From Erwinia_E haradaeae_B (GTDB lineage Bacteria > Pseudomonadota > Gammaproteobacteria > Enterobacterales > Enterobacteriaceae), in the NCBI RefSeq assembly GCF_900698985.1, contig NZ_LR217730.1:496001-560000 (forward strand): a DNA stretch of 64,000 bases, read 5' to 3'. Position numbers and translations under genes: made by a program. The notes beneath the pieces were generated by a model, which worked only from the letters and a program-made list of their open reading frames with translations, ran no database searches and was not told where the DNA came from. Shown piece by piece: positions 30,544 through 39,817 of the stretch (positions are counted from its first letter, which is position 1; each line of letters starts with the position of its first letter).

Positions 30544-31623
30544 TTAAGCATATGACAATGGACGTAGTGCTGTTTTACCATGATAAAGACGCGCATTTTG
30601 TAAACCTATAAATAAACATTGAGCGCGTTTCGGTATGATATTTCCGTTTACTAGTACTACATTAAGAGAATCATTTTTCCATCCGGTAGGTTGCAAAACT
30701 AGTTGCCAATAATGCCCGCGAGGAATCACTTCTAATATTGTTGTAGGAAAAGGTGTTTTAAGACTAGCTTGAAGATTGATGTCTATCTCCCATGGACGAA
30801 GAAATAATTCAACAGCCCCTTGATATGAGGTTGTATTGGTGAGAATCCAGTTGTAATCTCCTACTTGTAGGCGAGAATTGTTAATCCAGCCGTTTATACA
30901 ATTTACTTCTCCAAGAAATTCTAAAACAAATCTGGTTTTTGGAAAGCGCCACACTTCATCTGGCGTACCAATTTGCTCTATATTACCATGGTTCATAACC
31001 ACCACTCGTCCGGCAACCTCCATAGCTTCATCTTGATCATGTGTAACAAAAACACTAGTGAATTTTAATTCTGCATGCAGTTGTCTAACCCATAGGCGTA
31101 ATTCTTTTCGGACTTGAGCATCGAGAGCACCAAAAGGTTCATCTAACAATAAAATTTGAGGTTCAACTGCTAGCGCACGCGCTAAAGCAACACGTTGTTT
31201 TTGTCCGCCGGATAGCTGAGCTGGAAAACGTTTTGCTAAGTGTCCTAATTGTACCATGTCTAGAAGAGATCTAACTTTTTGATGGATTTCACTGACAGGA
31301 GGGCGCTTATACTTTGGCAAGACCTGTAAACCAAAGGCAACGTTATTAAATACTGTCATATGTCGAAATAGTGCATAATGTTGAAATACAAAACCTACTC
31401 GGCGATCTCGTGCGTGTATTTGACTAACATCGCGGCCATGAAAACTGAGGTGACCACTGTTTTGAGTTTCTAGTCCAGCAATAATTCTAAGAAGTGTTGT
31501 TTTTCCAGAACCAGAAGGTCCTAATAATGCAACAAGTTCTCCGGAAGAGACATTAAGAAAAATATCGTTTAAAACTTGTATATTCCCAAAAAATTTATTG
31601 ATATTCACAATCTCAATACTCAT
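30544..31623 (-). CDS. cysA: Sulfate/thiosulfate ABC transporter ATPase CysA
   Basis: CysA energises the CysPUWA importer for sulfate and thiosulfate at the inner membrane. The 359-residue protein (E. coli 365) has Walker A GPSGSGKTTLL near residue 35, the ABC signature LSGGQKQRVALARAL near 140, Walker B ILLLDEPFGALD near 158, the H-loop in VTHDQDEA near 195 and the C-terminal regulatory domain. Its start overlaps the cysW stop by 11 bases. Last gene of the cys operon here. Confidence 0.96.
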   Translation of the reverse strand: MSIEIVNINKFFGNIQVLNDIFLNVSSGELVALLGPSGSGKTTLLRIIAGLETQNSGHLSFHGRDVSQIHARDRRVGFVFQHYALFRHMTVFNNVAFGLQVLPKYKRPPVSEIHQKVRSLLDMVQLGHLAKRFPAQLSGGQKQRVALARALAVEPQILLLDEPFGALDAQVRKELRLWVRQLHAELKFTSVFVTHDQDEAMEVAGRVVVMNHGNIEQIGTPDEVWRFPKTRFVLEFLGEVNCINGWINNSRLQVGDYNWILTNTTSYQGAVELFLRPWEIDINLQASLKTPFPTTILEVIPRGHYWQLVLQPTGWKNDSLNVVLVNGNIIPKRAQCLFIGLQNARLYHGKTALRPLSYA

Positions 31624-32494
31624 AATGCTTCTCCTTTCGCCTGCGCTGCTGAGTTCGATTCTCTAATCGCCACTGCAGGGCGCTTTTTAGCAACAGCATC
31701 AATATAGCCATCATAGTCAACAAGGTAGCAGCAGTAAATGCGCCTACATCATTGCAATCCTGATGTAAGACTTCAACTTGTAATGGTAAGGTATAAGTTT
31801 CACCACGTATAGCTCCGGATACTACTGAAACTGCACCAAATTCACCAATTGCTCTTGCATTGGTCAGAACCATACCATATAAAATTGCCCAACGGATATT
31901 TGGTAAGGTCACACGAAAAAACATTTTCCATCCGCACGCCCCTAAAAGTACTGCGGCTTCATCTTCTTGTCTACCTTGACTTAGCATTACTGGTACTAGT
32001 TCACGTACAACAAAAGGACAAGTAATAAAAGTCGTGACCAAAGCCATACCTTGCCATGAAAACATAAGTTGAATATTATGTGTATTTAGCCAGCTTCCAA
32101 TTGGAGTATTTACACCCCAAAAGAGTAGATACATTAATCCTGCTACTACAGGTGACACGGCAAATGGAATATCAAACAAAGTTAAAAGAAGTTGCCTACC
32201 AGGAAAAGTAAAGCGAGTTACTAGCCAGGCTAATAAAGTACCAAATATTAAATTAATCGGTACTACAATTAAGGTAATTAATACAGTTAGTTTAATGGCA
32301 TGAAGCATGTTATCATCGCGCAAATTTCTGAAAAATGACCATGGTCCTTCAGAAAAGGCAGTGCTAAAAATGGCTATTAAGGGCATTACTAATAATAATA
32401 GAGAAATAATTACCCCTATACTAATTAAGGTTCTCTGCCTCCATTGGTTCATGCATGAATAGTTCATGCTGTGAGCTTTGCGCGCTTCAGGCAT
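31613..32494 (-). CDS. cysW: Sulfate/thiosulfate permease CysW
   Basis: CysW is one of the two membrane subunits of the sulfate importer. The 293-residue protein (E. coli 291) has several hydrophobic membrane segments and the cytoplasmic EAA loop that docks to CysA, visible around EDEAAVLLGACGWKMFFRV near residue 178; AWLVTRFTFPGRQLLL and FDIPFAVSPVVAGL are family hallmarks. Its ATG shares one base with the cysU stop (TAATG) and its TGA lies inside cysA, so translation is coupled on both sides. Confidence 0.95.
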   Translation of the reverse strand: MPEARKAHSMNYSCMNQWRQRTLISIGVIISLLLLVMPLIAIFSTAFSEGPWSFFRNLRDDNMLHAIKLTVLITLIVVPINLIFGTLLAWLVTRFTFPGRQLLLTLFDIPFAVSPVVAGLMYLLFWGVNTPIGSWLNTHNIQLMFSWQGMALVTTFITCPFVVRELVPVMLSQGRQEDEAAVLLGACGWKMFFRVTLPNIRWAILYGMVLTNARAIGEFGAVSVVSGAIRGETYTLPLQVEVLHQDCNDVGAFTAATLLTMMAILMLLLKSALQWRLENRTQQRRRKEKHYEY

Positions 32495-33327
32495 TATTGT
32501 CCTCCAATTCTTTGGCCAAAGCGATTTTGTAATATATTGATTGTAAATAATAAAAAAAGTGAAGCTATTAAAATTACTGAAGCAATCGCAGTAGCCGCTG
32601 GATAATCATATTCTTGTAAACGAACAAAAATCATTAGAGACGTTACCTCAGTTTTCCATGCAATATTTCCAGCGATGAAAATTACCGCACCAAATTCACC
32701 TAAGCTACGGGTGAATGATAACACTGTACCTGCTAGCAACGAAGGTCCTACCTCTGGCAGTACAACACGAATGAAGCTCTGAAATTTAGATGCTCCAAGT
32801 GTTTCTGCAGCTTCTTCATATTCCGGTCCTAGCTCTTCTAATACTGGTTGTACTGTTCGTATCACAAAAGGGGCGCTAGTAAAAGCCATCGCAATCGCAA
32901 TTCCTAGCCAAGTATAAGAAATTTTAATATCAAAACAGGATAACCACTGCCCATACCAACCATTAATAGAAAATAACTTTGTTAAGGTAAGACCTGCAAC
33001 GGCTGTAGGAAGAGCAAATGGTAGATCTATAAGGCTATTTAAGAGTAGACGTCCAGTAAAATTATAGCGTGTTAAGATCCATGCCATGAGCATCCCAAAG
33101 AATGTATTAAAAAGAGATGCGGCTCCAGCAGAAAGCAGAGTAACTTTATATGCAGTAATTACTTGTGGATTAGTAATAACCTCCCAATATTGCGATAAGG
33201 TCATTTGTGATAACTGCATTAATAAGGCGCTCATAGGGAGTAGTAAAATAATACAGGTAAAAAATAAGCTACTTCCTAAGCTAAGAGCAAAGCCTGGTAG
33301 AACATTTTTACTTTGTGTATCAAACAT
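32494..33327 (-). CDS. cysU: Sulfate/thiosulfate permease CysU (CysT)
   Basis: CysU is the partner membrane subunit of CysW. The 277-residue protein has the same length as in E. coli, a hydrophobic N-terminal segment, about six membrane spans, and the EAA loop EYEEAAETLGASKFQSF near residue 168. IDLPFALPTAVAGLTL identifies it as the CysT branch. It starts two bases after the cysP stop and overlaps cysW by one base. Confidence 0.95.
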   Translation of the reverse strand: MFDTQSKNVLPGFALSLGSSLFFTCIILLLPMSALLMQLSQMTLSQYWEVITNPQVITAYKVTLLSAGAASLFNTFFGMLMAWILTRYNFTGRLLLNSLIDLPFALPTAVAGLTLTKLFSINGWYGQWLSCFDIKISYTWLGIAIAMAFTSAPFVIRTVQPVLEELGPEYEEAAETLGASKFQSFIRVVLPEVGPSLLAGTVLSFTRSLGEFGAVIFIAGNIAWKTEVTSLMIFVRLQEYDYPAATAIASVILIASLFLLFTINILQNRFGQRIGGQ

Positions 33328-33329
33328 GA

Positions 33330-34343
33330 TTACTCATGCCTCATCGCTAAGAGCTTATCTAGTTCACCACCGCTAGCAAAATGCATTTGATTGATGCGAT
33401 CCCAGCCACCAAAATCTTTTTCTATTGTCAAGAATTTTGTATATGGAAAACGATCTTGATTTTTTTTCATTAATTGCACGTTATTGACACGATAGTAAAA
33501 ATTAGTAATAATTTTTTGGGCAGGTGGTGTAAAAAGGTAACGAAGATATTCTTTCGCTACTTTTTCAGTATGGTTTTGAGTTAGGTTTTTATCAATCCAT
33601 GTTACCGGAAATTTTGCCATAATATTATTTCTCGGAACAATTACTTCGTAACCTTGCTGTAAGTATCGATTGCAAATAGTATTGACTTCGGATTCAAAAC
33701 TAATTAATACGTCACCTATCTTATGGCTAACAAAGGTTGTGGTAGCGCCTCGACTGCCTATATCAAATACTTCTACATTATTTAGTAATTTTTTCATAAA
33801 CTGCTCAGTTTTTAATATATTTTTACCATTGATGCGTTGAGCGATACCCCATGCAGCTAACCAAGTATAGCGTCCGTTTCCTGAGGTTTTTGGATTAGAA
33901 AAAATCAATTTTACATCTGAACGTATAAGATCGCTCCAATCTTGGATATGTTTCGGATTACCCTTTCGTACTAAAAATGCCATTGTAGAATAAAATGGTG
34001 AACTACTGTTAGGTAAACGATTTTGCCAATCGGGAGGGATAAGATGACCCTTGTCGTGCAAAATCTGAATATCAGTAACTTGATTATAGGTCACTACATC
34101 TGCTTTTAATCCTTGCAAAATAGATAATGCTTGTTTAGATGAACCTGCGTGAGATTGTTTAATAGTTAACACATCATTAGGATGTGTTTGTACCCATTGT
34201 TTTTCAAATGCAGAATTCAAAGCTAAAAATAATTCACGTGACACATCATAAGAACTGTTAAGTAACACAGTAGCCTGTGCACTAGTACCCAGCACCAACG
34301 AACATATACAAGCTATTATTTTTTTTATCGTCGGTAATGTCAT
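33330..34343 (-). CDS. cysP: Thiosulfate/sulfate-binding protein CysP
   Basis: CysP is the periplasmic binding protein that feeds sulfate or thiosulfate to CysUW. The 337-residue precursor (E. coli 338) has a signal peptide with a lysine pair, a hydrophobic core and a likely cleavage after SAQA (residue 24). The mature start LLNSSYDVSRELF and the segments KQSHAGSSKQAL and NPKTSGNGRYTWLAAWG are characteristic of CysP/Sbp; the overall sequence is nearer CysP. TAGGAG precedes the ATG. First gene of cysPUWA. A complete importer implies that this cell reduces sulfate to make cysteine; the reductive genes are not in the window. Confidence 0.95.
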   Translation of the reverse strand: MTLPTIKKIIACICSLVLGTSAQATVLLNSSYDVSRELFLALNSAFEKQWVQTHPNDVLTIKQSHAGSSKQALSILQGLKADVVTYNQVTDIQILHDKGHLIPPDWQNRLPNSSSPFYSTMAFLVRKGNPKHIQDWSDLIRSDVKLIFSNPKTSGNGRYTWLAAWGIAQRINGKNILKTEQFMKKLLNNVEVFDIGSRGATTTFVSHKIGDVLISFESEVNTICNRYLQQGYEVIVPRNNIMAKFPVTWIDKNLTQNHTEKVAKEYLRYLFTPPAQKIITNFYYRVNNVQLMKKNQDRFPYTKFLTIEKDFGGWDRINQMHFASGGELDKLLAMRHE

Positions 34344-36079
34344 TACATCTCCTAAAAATCAATTACCTGATCATAGAGAAATTGGTTAAATGTATTAGTC
34401 AATCTAGTAAAATATAGCGGCTTTATATATCATTTTTTGTGTCTGAATAAAAACAAATCTAAGTACATGAAAAAATTGATTTATAAAGTCATTACCTAGT
34501 AAAATATACTAAATTTTCTCTAAAAGTTTTTTTTATAAAGCATAAAACGTTCAGTGAAATATCGCCAAATATTTTTACTATGATATGCGCTCTTGTCTCA
34601 ATGATATCGTTTGATAAATAATTGCTAACAATCTTATATATTACTATAATTCTACACAACCTTTTTTCTGTTACTTGTTATTATTAGTATTCTAAATAAT
34701 GTAGTATGCTATCTCTTAACTTGTATACGATCACTTATTATTTTATTGTGTCAGTAAATTATTATTCTATTCTTAGAATAAGTCTGACTTTTATTTACAA
34801 AATCACTTTGGTAGTAACAAAAATCTCTTAGAGCCAGAAGGTCACTGAAATACTTTGATATAAAATAGACAGAACTATACATTTTGTTAATTAATACTTG
34901 AGTCTAGCAGCGTGCATTTTCCATTATTTAATAGATATATGATAGACGGAATATTTCTGGCACTATTTAGTTTTAATAAAATTCTATTATCTACTATAAA
35001 CTGCAATATGTCCCATCAATACTTATCTTAATAAATATTATATCTCTGGTAATATGATAAGCAATATAGTCTCTTAGTATATATAGTTATATTTTAAGAG
35101 GTCTTAAAAGTAATAACTTAGTATATTTCATCCTCTATCTTTAATTAGTATTTAGTGTATTTTAGCTATTTCTATAAAATTAATGTACCTTATTTAGTAG
35201 AGAATGTGGCATAGTAATAATACTAAGTAATATTAAGTAATACTAAGTGATACTATAGTGTGTAATAAAGTTTGGTAGATTACCATACCCTTCATGTGGT
35301 ATTATACTAACTACATCTTACATTAGAATCTTGTATTAGATGTATTACTATTGATGAATTTTTATAATACTTCCTGTGTTTTTCTCCGAAGAACATTTTA
35401 AATCTGGTTTGACCAGTTTGTGAAATATAGATATCTATAGTGTATGTTAATGATTTAGAGATTTTAGAAAGTTATTCAGTTATGTATAAGAAAGTTATCT
35501 TTTTTCTATATCATAACTATAAATCTTATCTGAAAGGGTGACAAAATAGTTATAGCCATGTATTTTGTGTAATACCTGAATAATCTTAGATAATAGAGAA
35601 ATAATTATCAATAAATTTTGTATAATTATAGAAATGGCTAACATTAATCTCCTAAATATGTATGATAAGATATAAAAAAGTTGACCTCATTGAGAGGTTT
35701 TGTGATATATCTAACGTTACCGCATCACTGAGCTTACTAAAATATCTCCAAGAAACCCCGGTTTAATCTAGATATAGTGTTTCTGCACATTTTAATTTAG
35801 ATAATGAGATTATAGACATAATAATAAATGATACGTCATTAAGTTTATAAGAAAAATACTACATTTAAAAAATGTACATAATATTTAGCACTTTAGTAGT
35901 GAAGATTCATGTATTTCTGTAAACATTAAGGCTTACCAGCCTATATTTGATATCCAATATATATTAACTCGTCTCTAATAATGAGATCTGTATACTGATT
36001 ATTAACAGATACTCCTAACTTAATCAAGCGTATTAAAACGCTGCCACCTTCTAATTATACTAAGTACGGAATAACATTT
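34344..36079. other. Longest gene-free stretch (1.7 kb), divergent cysP / accB
   Basis: No gene is readable on either strand. Both the cysP and accB promoters must be here. aroQ, which precedes accB in E. coli, is not detectable. A short imperfect tandem repeat sits at 35221-35255 (listed separately). The 300-400 bases before accB correspond in position to the long untranslated accBC leader of E. coli, but I see no conserved structure I can name. Confidence 0.5.
35221..35255. repeat. 10-bp imperfect tandem repeat, about 3.5 copies
   Basis: Four consecutive units read tactaagtaa, tattaagtaa, tactaagtga, tactatagtg: three close copies and a partial fourth. The 10-base period is close to one helical turn. 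No function is evident; in such AT-rich DNA it may be replication slippage. Confidence 0.7.
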
Positions 36080-36550
36080 ATGGATATTCGTAAACTTAAA
36101 AAATTAATTACATTAGTTGAAGTATCCGGCATTGCTGAATTGGAGGTCTCTGAAGGCGAAGAGTCAGTGCGTATTATTCGCACGGTAAATCACACCGGTC
36201 ATTCTGTTTTACATAACACTCATGCAGCGCAGACAACCCAGAAATCCGTTACAAGCACTGAACTGCCATCAATGATTACACCAATTCAGAAAAGATCTTA
36301 TTTATCTGAAGTAGGAAGTTACATAGTTCGATCTCCTATGGTTGGGACTGTTTATCTTACTCCTAGTGCTAATGCATCAGCATTTGTAAAAGTTGGCCAG
36401 AAAGTTCATTCTGGTGATACTTTATGTATTGTAGAAGCAATGAAAATGATGAATCATATTGAAGCGGAGCAATCCGGTATTGTAAAAGCGATTTTAGTTG
36501 AAAATGGTCAACCTGTTGAATTTGATGAACCACTGCTCGTCATTGACTAA
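36080..36550 (+). CDS. accB: Biotin carboxyl carrier protein of acetyl-CoA carboxylase
   Basis: AccB carries biotin between the carboxylase and transferase halves of acetyl-CoA carboxylase, the first step of fatty acid synthesis. The 156-residue protein (same as E. coli) starts MDIRKLKKLITLVEVSG, has a Thr/Ser-rich linker around residues 55-75, and a C-terminal biotinyl domain with the acceptor lysine in EAMKMMNHIEAE (Lys122) and the thumb region preceding it. CGGA lies before the ATG. It is followed by accC after 11 bases. Its need for biotinylation makes the truncated BirA in this window notable. Confidence 0.97.
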   Translation: MDIRKLKKLITLVEVSGIAELEVSEGEESVRIIRTVNHTGHSVLHNTHAAQTTQKSVTSTELPSMITPIQKRSYLSEVGSYIVRSPMVGTVYLTPSANASAFVKVGQKVHSGDTLCIVEAMKMMNHIEAEQSGIVKAILVENGQPVEFDEPLLVID

Positions 36551-36561
36551 CGAGGGCAACT

Positions 36562-37911
36562 ATGCTGGATAAAATTATTATTGCTAACCGTGGTGAAATT
36601 GCACTACGTATTTTGCGTGCTTGTAAAGAGCTTGGCATTAAAACTGTAGCAGTCCACTCTACAGTGGATCGAGACTTAAAACATGTTCTGCTTGCTGATG
36701 AAACTGTCTGTATTGGCCCTCCTCCGTCAGTAAAAAGTTACTTAAATATTCCAGCTTTAATTTCAGCTGCAGAAATTACTGGTGCTGTTGGGGTTCATCC
36801 TGGATATGGTTTTCTTTCTGAAAATGCTGATTTTGCTGAGCAAATGGAACGTTCAGGATTTATCTTTATTGGGCCGAAATCTGATACTATTCGTCTTATG
36901 GGTGATAAGGTATCAGCAATTGCTATCATGAAGAAAGCAGGTATTCCTACAGTGCCTGGTTCTGATGGGCCTTTAACAAAGGATATGGGTAAAAATAGAG
37001 AATTTGCGAATCGTATTGGTTATCCAGTGATGATTAAAGCCTCTGGAGGCGGCGGTGGTCGAGGCATGCATGTTGTAAGGAGTGATCGAGATTTAGAACA
37101 ATTAATATATATGACTCAAACAGAAGCACAGGCAGCTTTTAATAACAACATAGTTTATATGGAGAAGTATCTAGAAAATCCACGTCACATTGAGATCCAG
37201 GTTTTAGCTGATGGACATGGTAATGCTATCTACCTTGCTGAGAGGGACTGCTCAATGCAGCGTCGACACCAGAAGGTAGTAGAAGAAGCGCCGGCTCCTG
37301 GTATTACTGATAAAATGCGGCGATATATAGGAGATTGTTGCTCTAAAGCATGCATCGATATCGGATATCGTGGTGCAGGGACCTTTGAGTTTTTATATGA
37401 AGATGGTGAATTTTATTTTATTGAGATGAACACACGGATTCAAGTCGAGCACACTGTTACTGAGATGATTACAGGTATTGATTTAATTAAAGAACAATTA
37501 CGTATTGCAGCCGGACATCCATTATCAGTTAAAGAAGGAGAAGTTGTAATTCGTGGACATTCGGTAGAATGTCGTATTAACGCTGAAGATTCTCATACTT
37601 TTGTTCCTAGTCCAGGAAAAATTACTCGTTTTCATGCTCCTGGTGGGTTTGGTGTACGCTGGGAGTCACATGTATATGCTGGCTATAGCGTGCCATTATA
37701 TTATGATTCAATGATTGGTAAGCTCATAACATTTGGAGAAAACCGTGATGTAGCTATTGCCCGTATGAAAAATGCATTAACCGAGTTAATTATTGATGGA
37801 ATAAAGACTAATATTAAACTTCAGATGGACATTATGTCAGATGTTAACTTTCAGTTGGGTGGAGCTAACATCCATTATCTAGAAAAAAAACTCGGCCTAA
37901 TGGAAACATAA
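36562..37911 (+). CDS. accC: Biotin carboxylase subunit of acetyl-CoA carboxylase
   Basis: AccC carboxylates the biotin of AccB using ATP and bicarbonate. The 449-residue ATP-grasp protein has the same length as E. coli AccC, begins MLDKIIIANRGEIALRILRA, and shows the glycine-rich lid KASGGGGGRGMHVV near residue 159, ERDCSMQRRHQKVVEEAPAP near 230 and the catalytic EMNTRIQVEHTVTE near 288. GAGG precedes the ATG by six bases. Conservation and codon use are normal for the window. No panF or yhdT follows, unlike E. coli. Confidence 0.98.
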   Translation: MLDKIIIANRGEIALRILRACKELGIKTVAVHSTVDRDLKHVLLADETVCIGPPPSVKSYLNIPALISAAEITGAVGVHPGYGFLSENADFAEQMERSGFIFIGPKSDTIRLMGDKVSAIAIMKKAGIPTVPGSDGPLTKDMGKNREFANRIGYPVMIKASGGGGGRGMHVVRSDRDLEQLIYMTQTEAQAAFNNNIVYMEKYLENPRHIEIQVLADGHGNAIYLAERDCSMQRRHQKVVEEAPAPGITDKMRRYIGDCCSKACIDIGYRGAGTFEFLYEDGEFYFIEMNTRIQVEHTVTEMITGIDLIKEQLRIAAGHPLSVKEGEVVIRGHSVECRINAEDSHTFVPSPGKITRFHAPGGFGVRWESHVYAGYSVPLYYDSMIGKLITFGENRDVAIARMKNALTELIIDGIKTNIKLQMDIMSDVNFQLGGANIHYLEKKLGLMET

Positions 37912-39070
37912 CAATTATTATTTATTTTTAATAGATTAATCGAAGTATTTTTAATTAAATTTTAGAAATAGATAATTATATTTAGTCGTTTAATATGTGA
38001 TCAGAAGCTATAGATAATTGATTATTTATGATTAATTTATCGTATAAGATCTAAAATATTACTTATTAAATATCTGGACCGTCACTACTATGCAAAACTA
38101 GTAGGTAATTGATCTAATATGTTATGTACTTTATCATTAATGATAGTGTGTCTATATAGGCATATAGGTGTTAATATATATTCTATATAACATATAACAT
38201 AAGATATAGAATAAGATTCTAAACAATTAATGTTAATATTGTTGAAATGCATTTTCATTTATGTATTTATAAGAGATTGCTTATGCTAAAATAAGATTGA
38301 TGTTACGCCATAATAGCGATGACAAGCAGATGTTTATAAGAGTTATGTTTTATTTTTAATAATAACGACTCACTTAAGTTATTATTAGTAGTTTTATGTA
38401 AATAAAAATAACTAATACAGTTATAATGCTTAATATAATACACTATATAATAGTGAGAATACTCACTGAACTCACTGCATGATAGTTAAAACTAGGTAGT
38501 AATTATTACTATAAGAACCTTGCGTAAATAGATATCTTCTACTTTGTATAAAAGTAAAAAAATAATTTCACGCAAGACTAAATAACTTAAGAAATGTTAA
38601 AATAGTACTAAACTGGTCTCTGTATATACATTTAAATTAAAAAAAAATACTTTACATTATTAATCTCTTAATGCTTTAAAGAATTAGATAATGTGATATT
38701 TGGGATCTAGTATCTATAAGATCTATTGAGCGTTATATAGTGTAAAGTATAAGTATTACCTGTTAGAATAAGAATAATTATTAGTCCAATCATTCTCCAG
38801 CAATATTTTAAAACTTAGTAAATTTTATATTAACATTATTTACAATGAATAAATTACAAGAAAATGCAAAAAAATCATTATAGTATTTTTTATGAAAATC
38901 TATTTATATTATTATGCAAGTTATAATGATGTGGTATTTTAATAAAAACAAAAATTTATATATTTTATATATATGATTGTTATCAATTTTATTATAATCA
39001 CGGTTTATTAATATAATAGATTTGTTGTATATTTTTCTTTTGACGTAATTGTTGTATTATCAATCTTATT
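37912..39070. other. AT-rich stretch after accC
   Basis: About 1.16 kb with no readable gene; E. coli has yhdT and panF here. The promoter of something upstream of the tRNA cluster cannot be placed because the tRNAs run toward this region. Confidence 0.5.
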
Positions 39071-39145
39071 TGGCTGGGGTGCAGGGATTCGAACCCCGGA
39101 ATACTGGTATCAGAAACCAGCGCCTTACCGCTTGGCTACACCCCA
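39071..39145 (-). tRNA. tRNA-Gln (anticodon CTG)
   Basis: A 75-base cloverleaf with acceptor TGGGGTG/CACCCCA (a compensated change from E. coli TGGGGTA/TACCCCA), anticodon loop TTCTGAT (anticodon CTG) and encoded CCA. It is the distal gene of a Leu-Gln-Met-Gln cluster, a shortened form of E. coli metT-leuW-glnU-glnW-metU-glnV-glnX. Confidence 0.96.
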
Positions 39146-39152
39146 GTATAAT

Positions 39153-39229
39153 TGGTGGCTACTACGGGAATCGAACCTGTGACCCCAGCGTTATGAGTGC
39201 TGTGCTCTGACCGTCTGAGCTAAGTAGCC
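39153..39229 (-). tRNA. tRNA-Met elongator (anticodon CAT)
   Basis: A 77-base cloverleaf closely following E. coli metT: acceptor GGCTACT/AGTAGCC, anticodon loop CTCATAA and encoded CCA. The acceptor differs from both the initiator tRNA and the CAT-anticodon tRNA-Ile2, so elongator Met is favoured. The anticodon stem CAGCA/CGCTG has an A-C mismatch at 31-39 next to the loop, where E. coli has A-U. Confidence 0.95.
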
Positions 39230-39277
39230 AAAAATTTATTTTATATTGTTATAAGTTGTAATAATTAATATTATTAA

Positions 39278-39352
39278 TGACTGGGGTACCTGGATTCGAA
39301 CCAGGGAATGCCGGTATCAAAAACCGGTGCCTTACCGCTTGGCTATACCCCA
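39278..39352 (-). tRNA. tRNA-Gln (anticodon TTG), CCA not encoded
   Basis: Acceptor TGGGGTA/TACCCCA, anticodon stem CCGGT/ACCGG around TTTTGAT (anticodon TTG) and T-loop TTCGAAT, like E. coli glnU/glnW. The three bases after the discriminator G read TCA instead of CCA, so the mature end would need trimming and the CCA-adding enzyme. The other eight tRNA genes in the window encode CCA. Confidence 0.94.
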
Positions 39353-39376
39353 TTTGGCTTTGACTATTTAGTAAAA

Positions 39377-39460
39377 TGGTGCGGAAGGCGAGACTTGAAC
39401 TCGCAAACCTTTCGGCGCCAGAACCTAAATCTGGTGCGTTTACCATTTCGCCACTTCCGC
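39377..39460 (-). tRNA. tRNA-Leu (anticodon TAG)
   Basis: An 84-base class II tRNA with a long variable arm, acceptor GCGGAAG/CTTCCGC, anticodon stem CCAGA/TCTGG around TTTAGGT (anticodon TAG) and encoded CCA; counterpart of E. coli leuW. First gene of the cluster in the direction of transcription. Confidence 0.96.
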
Positions 39461-39817
39461 TAACATAAAATTATTATAATATAAATATAAATTGTAATTT
39501 ATGAAATTTAGTCTCAATTTATAAAAGATTAATATTTCATTTTATATTATGATAATTTATCCTTTCTGCGTCAACTAATTTTTAGTACCGATAGGGATTA
39601 AATATAATCTAAATACCCAGTAACTAGTAATATAGTTATATAACTAGTTGTATGCGGATTTTTTTTGATAAAATTTTTATTTTTTTATTATTAATAGATG
39701 GTCATCATAATCTAATTAATACTATTTATGTATCTAATGTTATCAAGACAGGGTAATATACTCAGATTTATCCTAAATCTACTGAACTTTTAGAGGATTT
39801 TTATTTCAATTAGGATT
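39461..39817. other. Gene-free stretch between tRNA cluster and yjjG
   Basis: 357 bases; no gene seen. It should contain the promoter of the Leu-Gln-Met-Gln tRNA cluster at its left end (minus strand). Confidence 0.5.
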
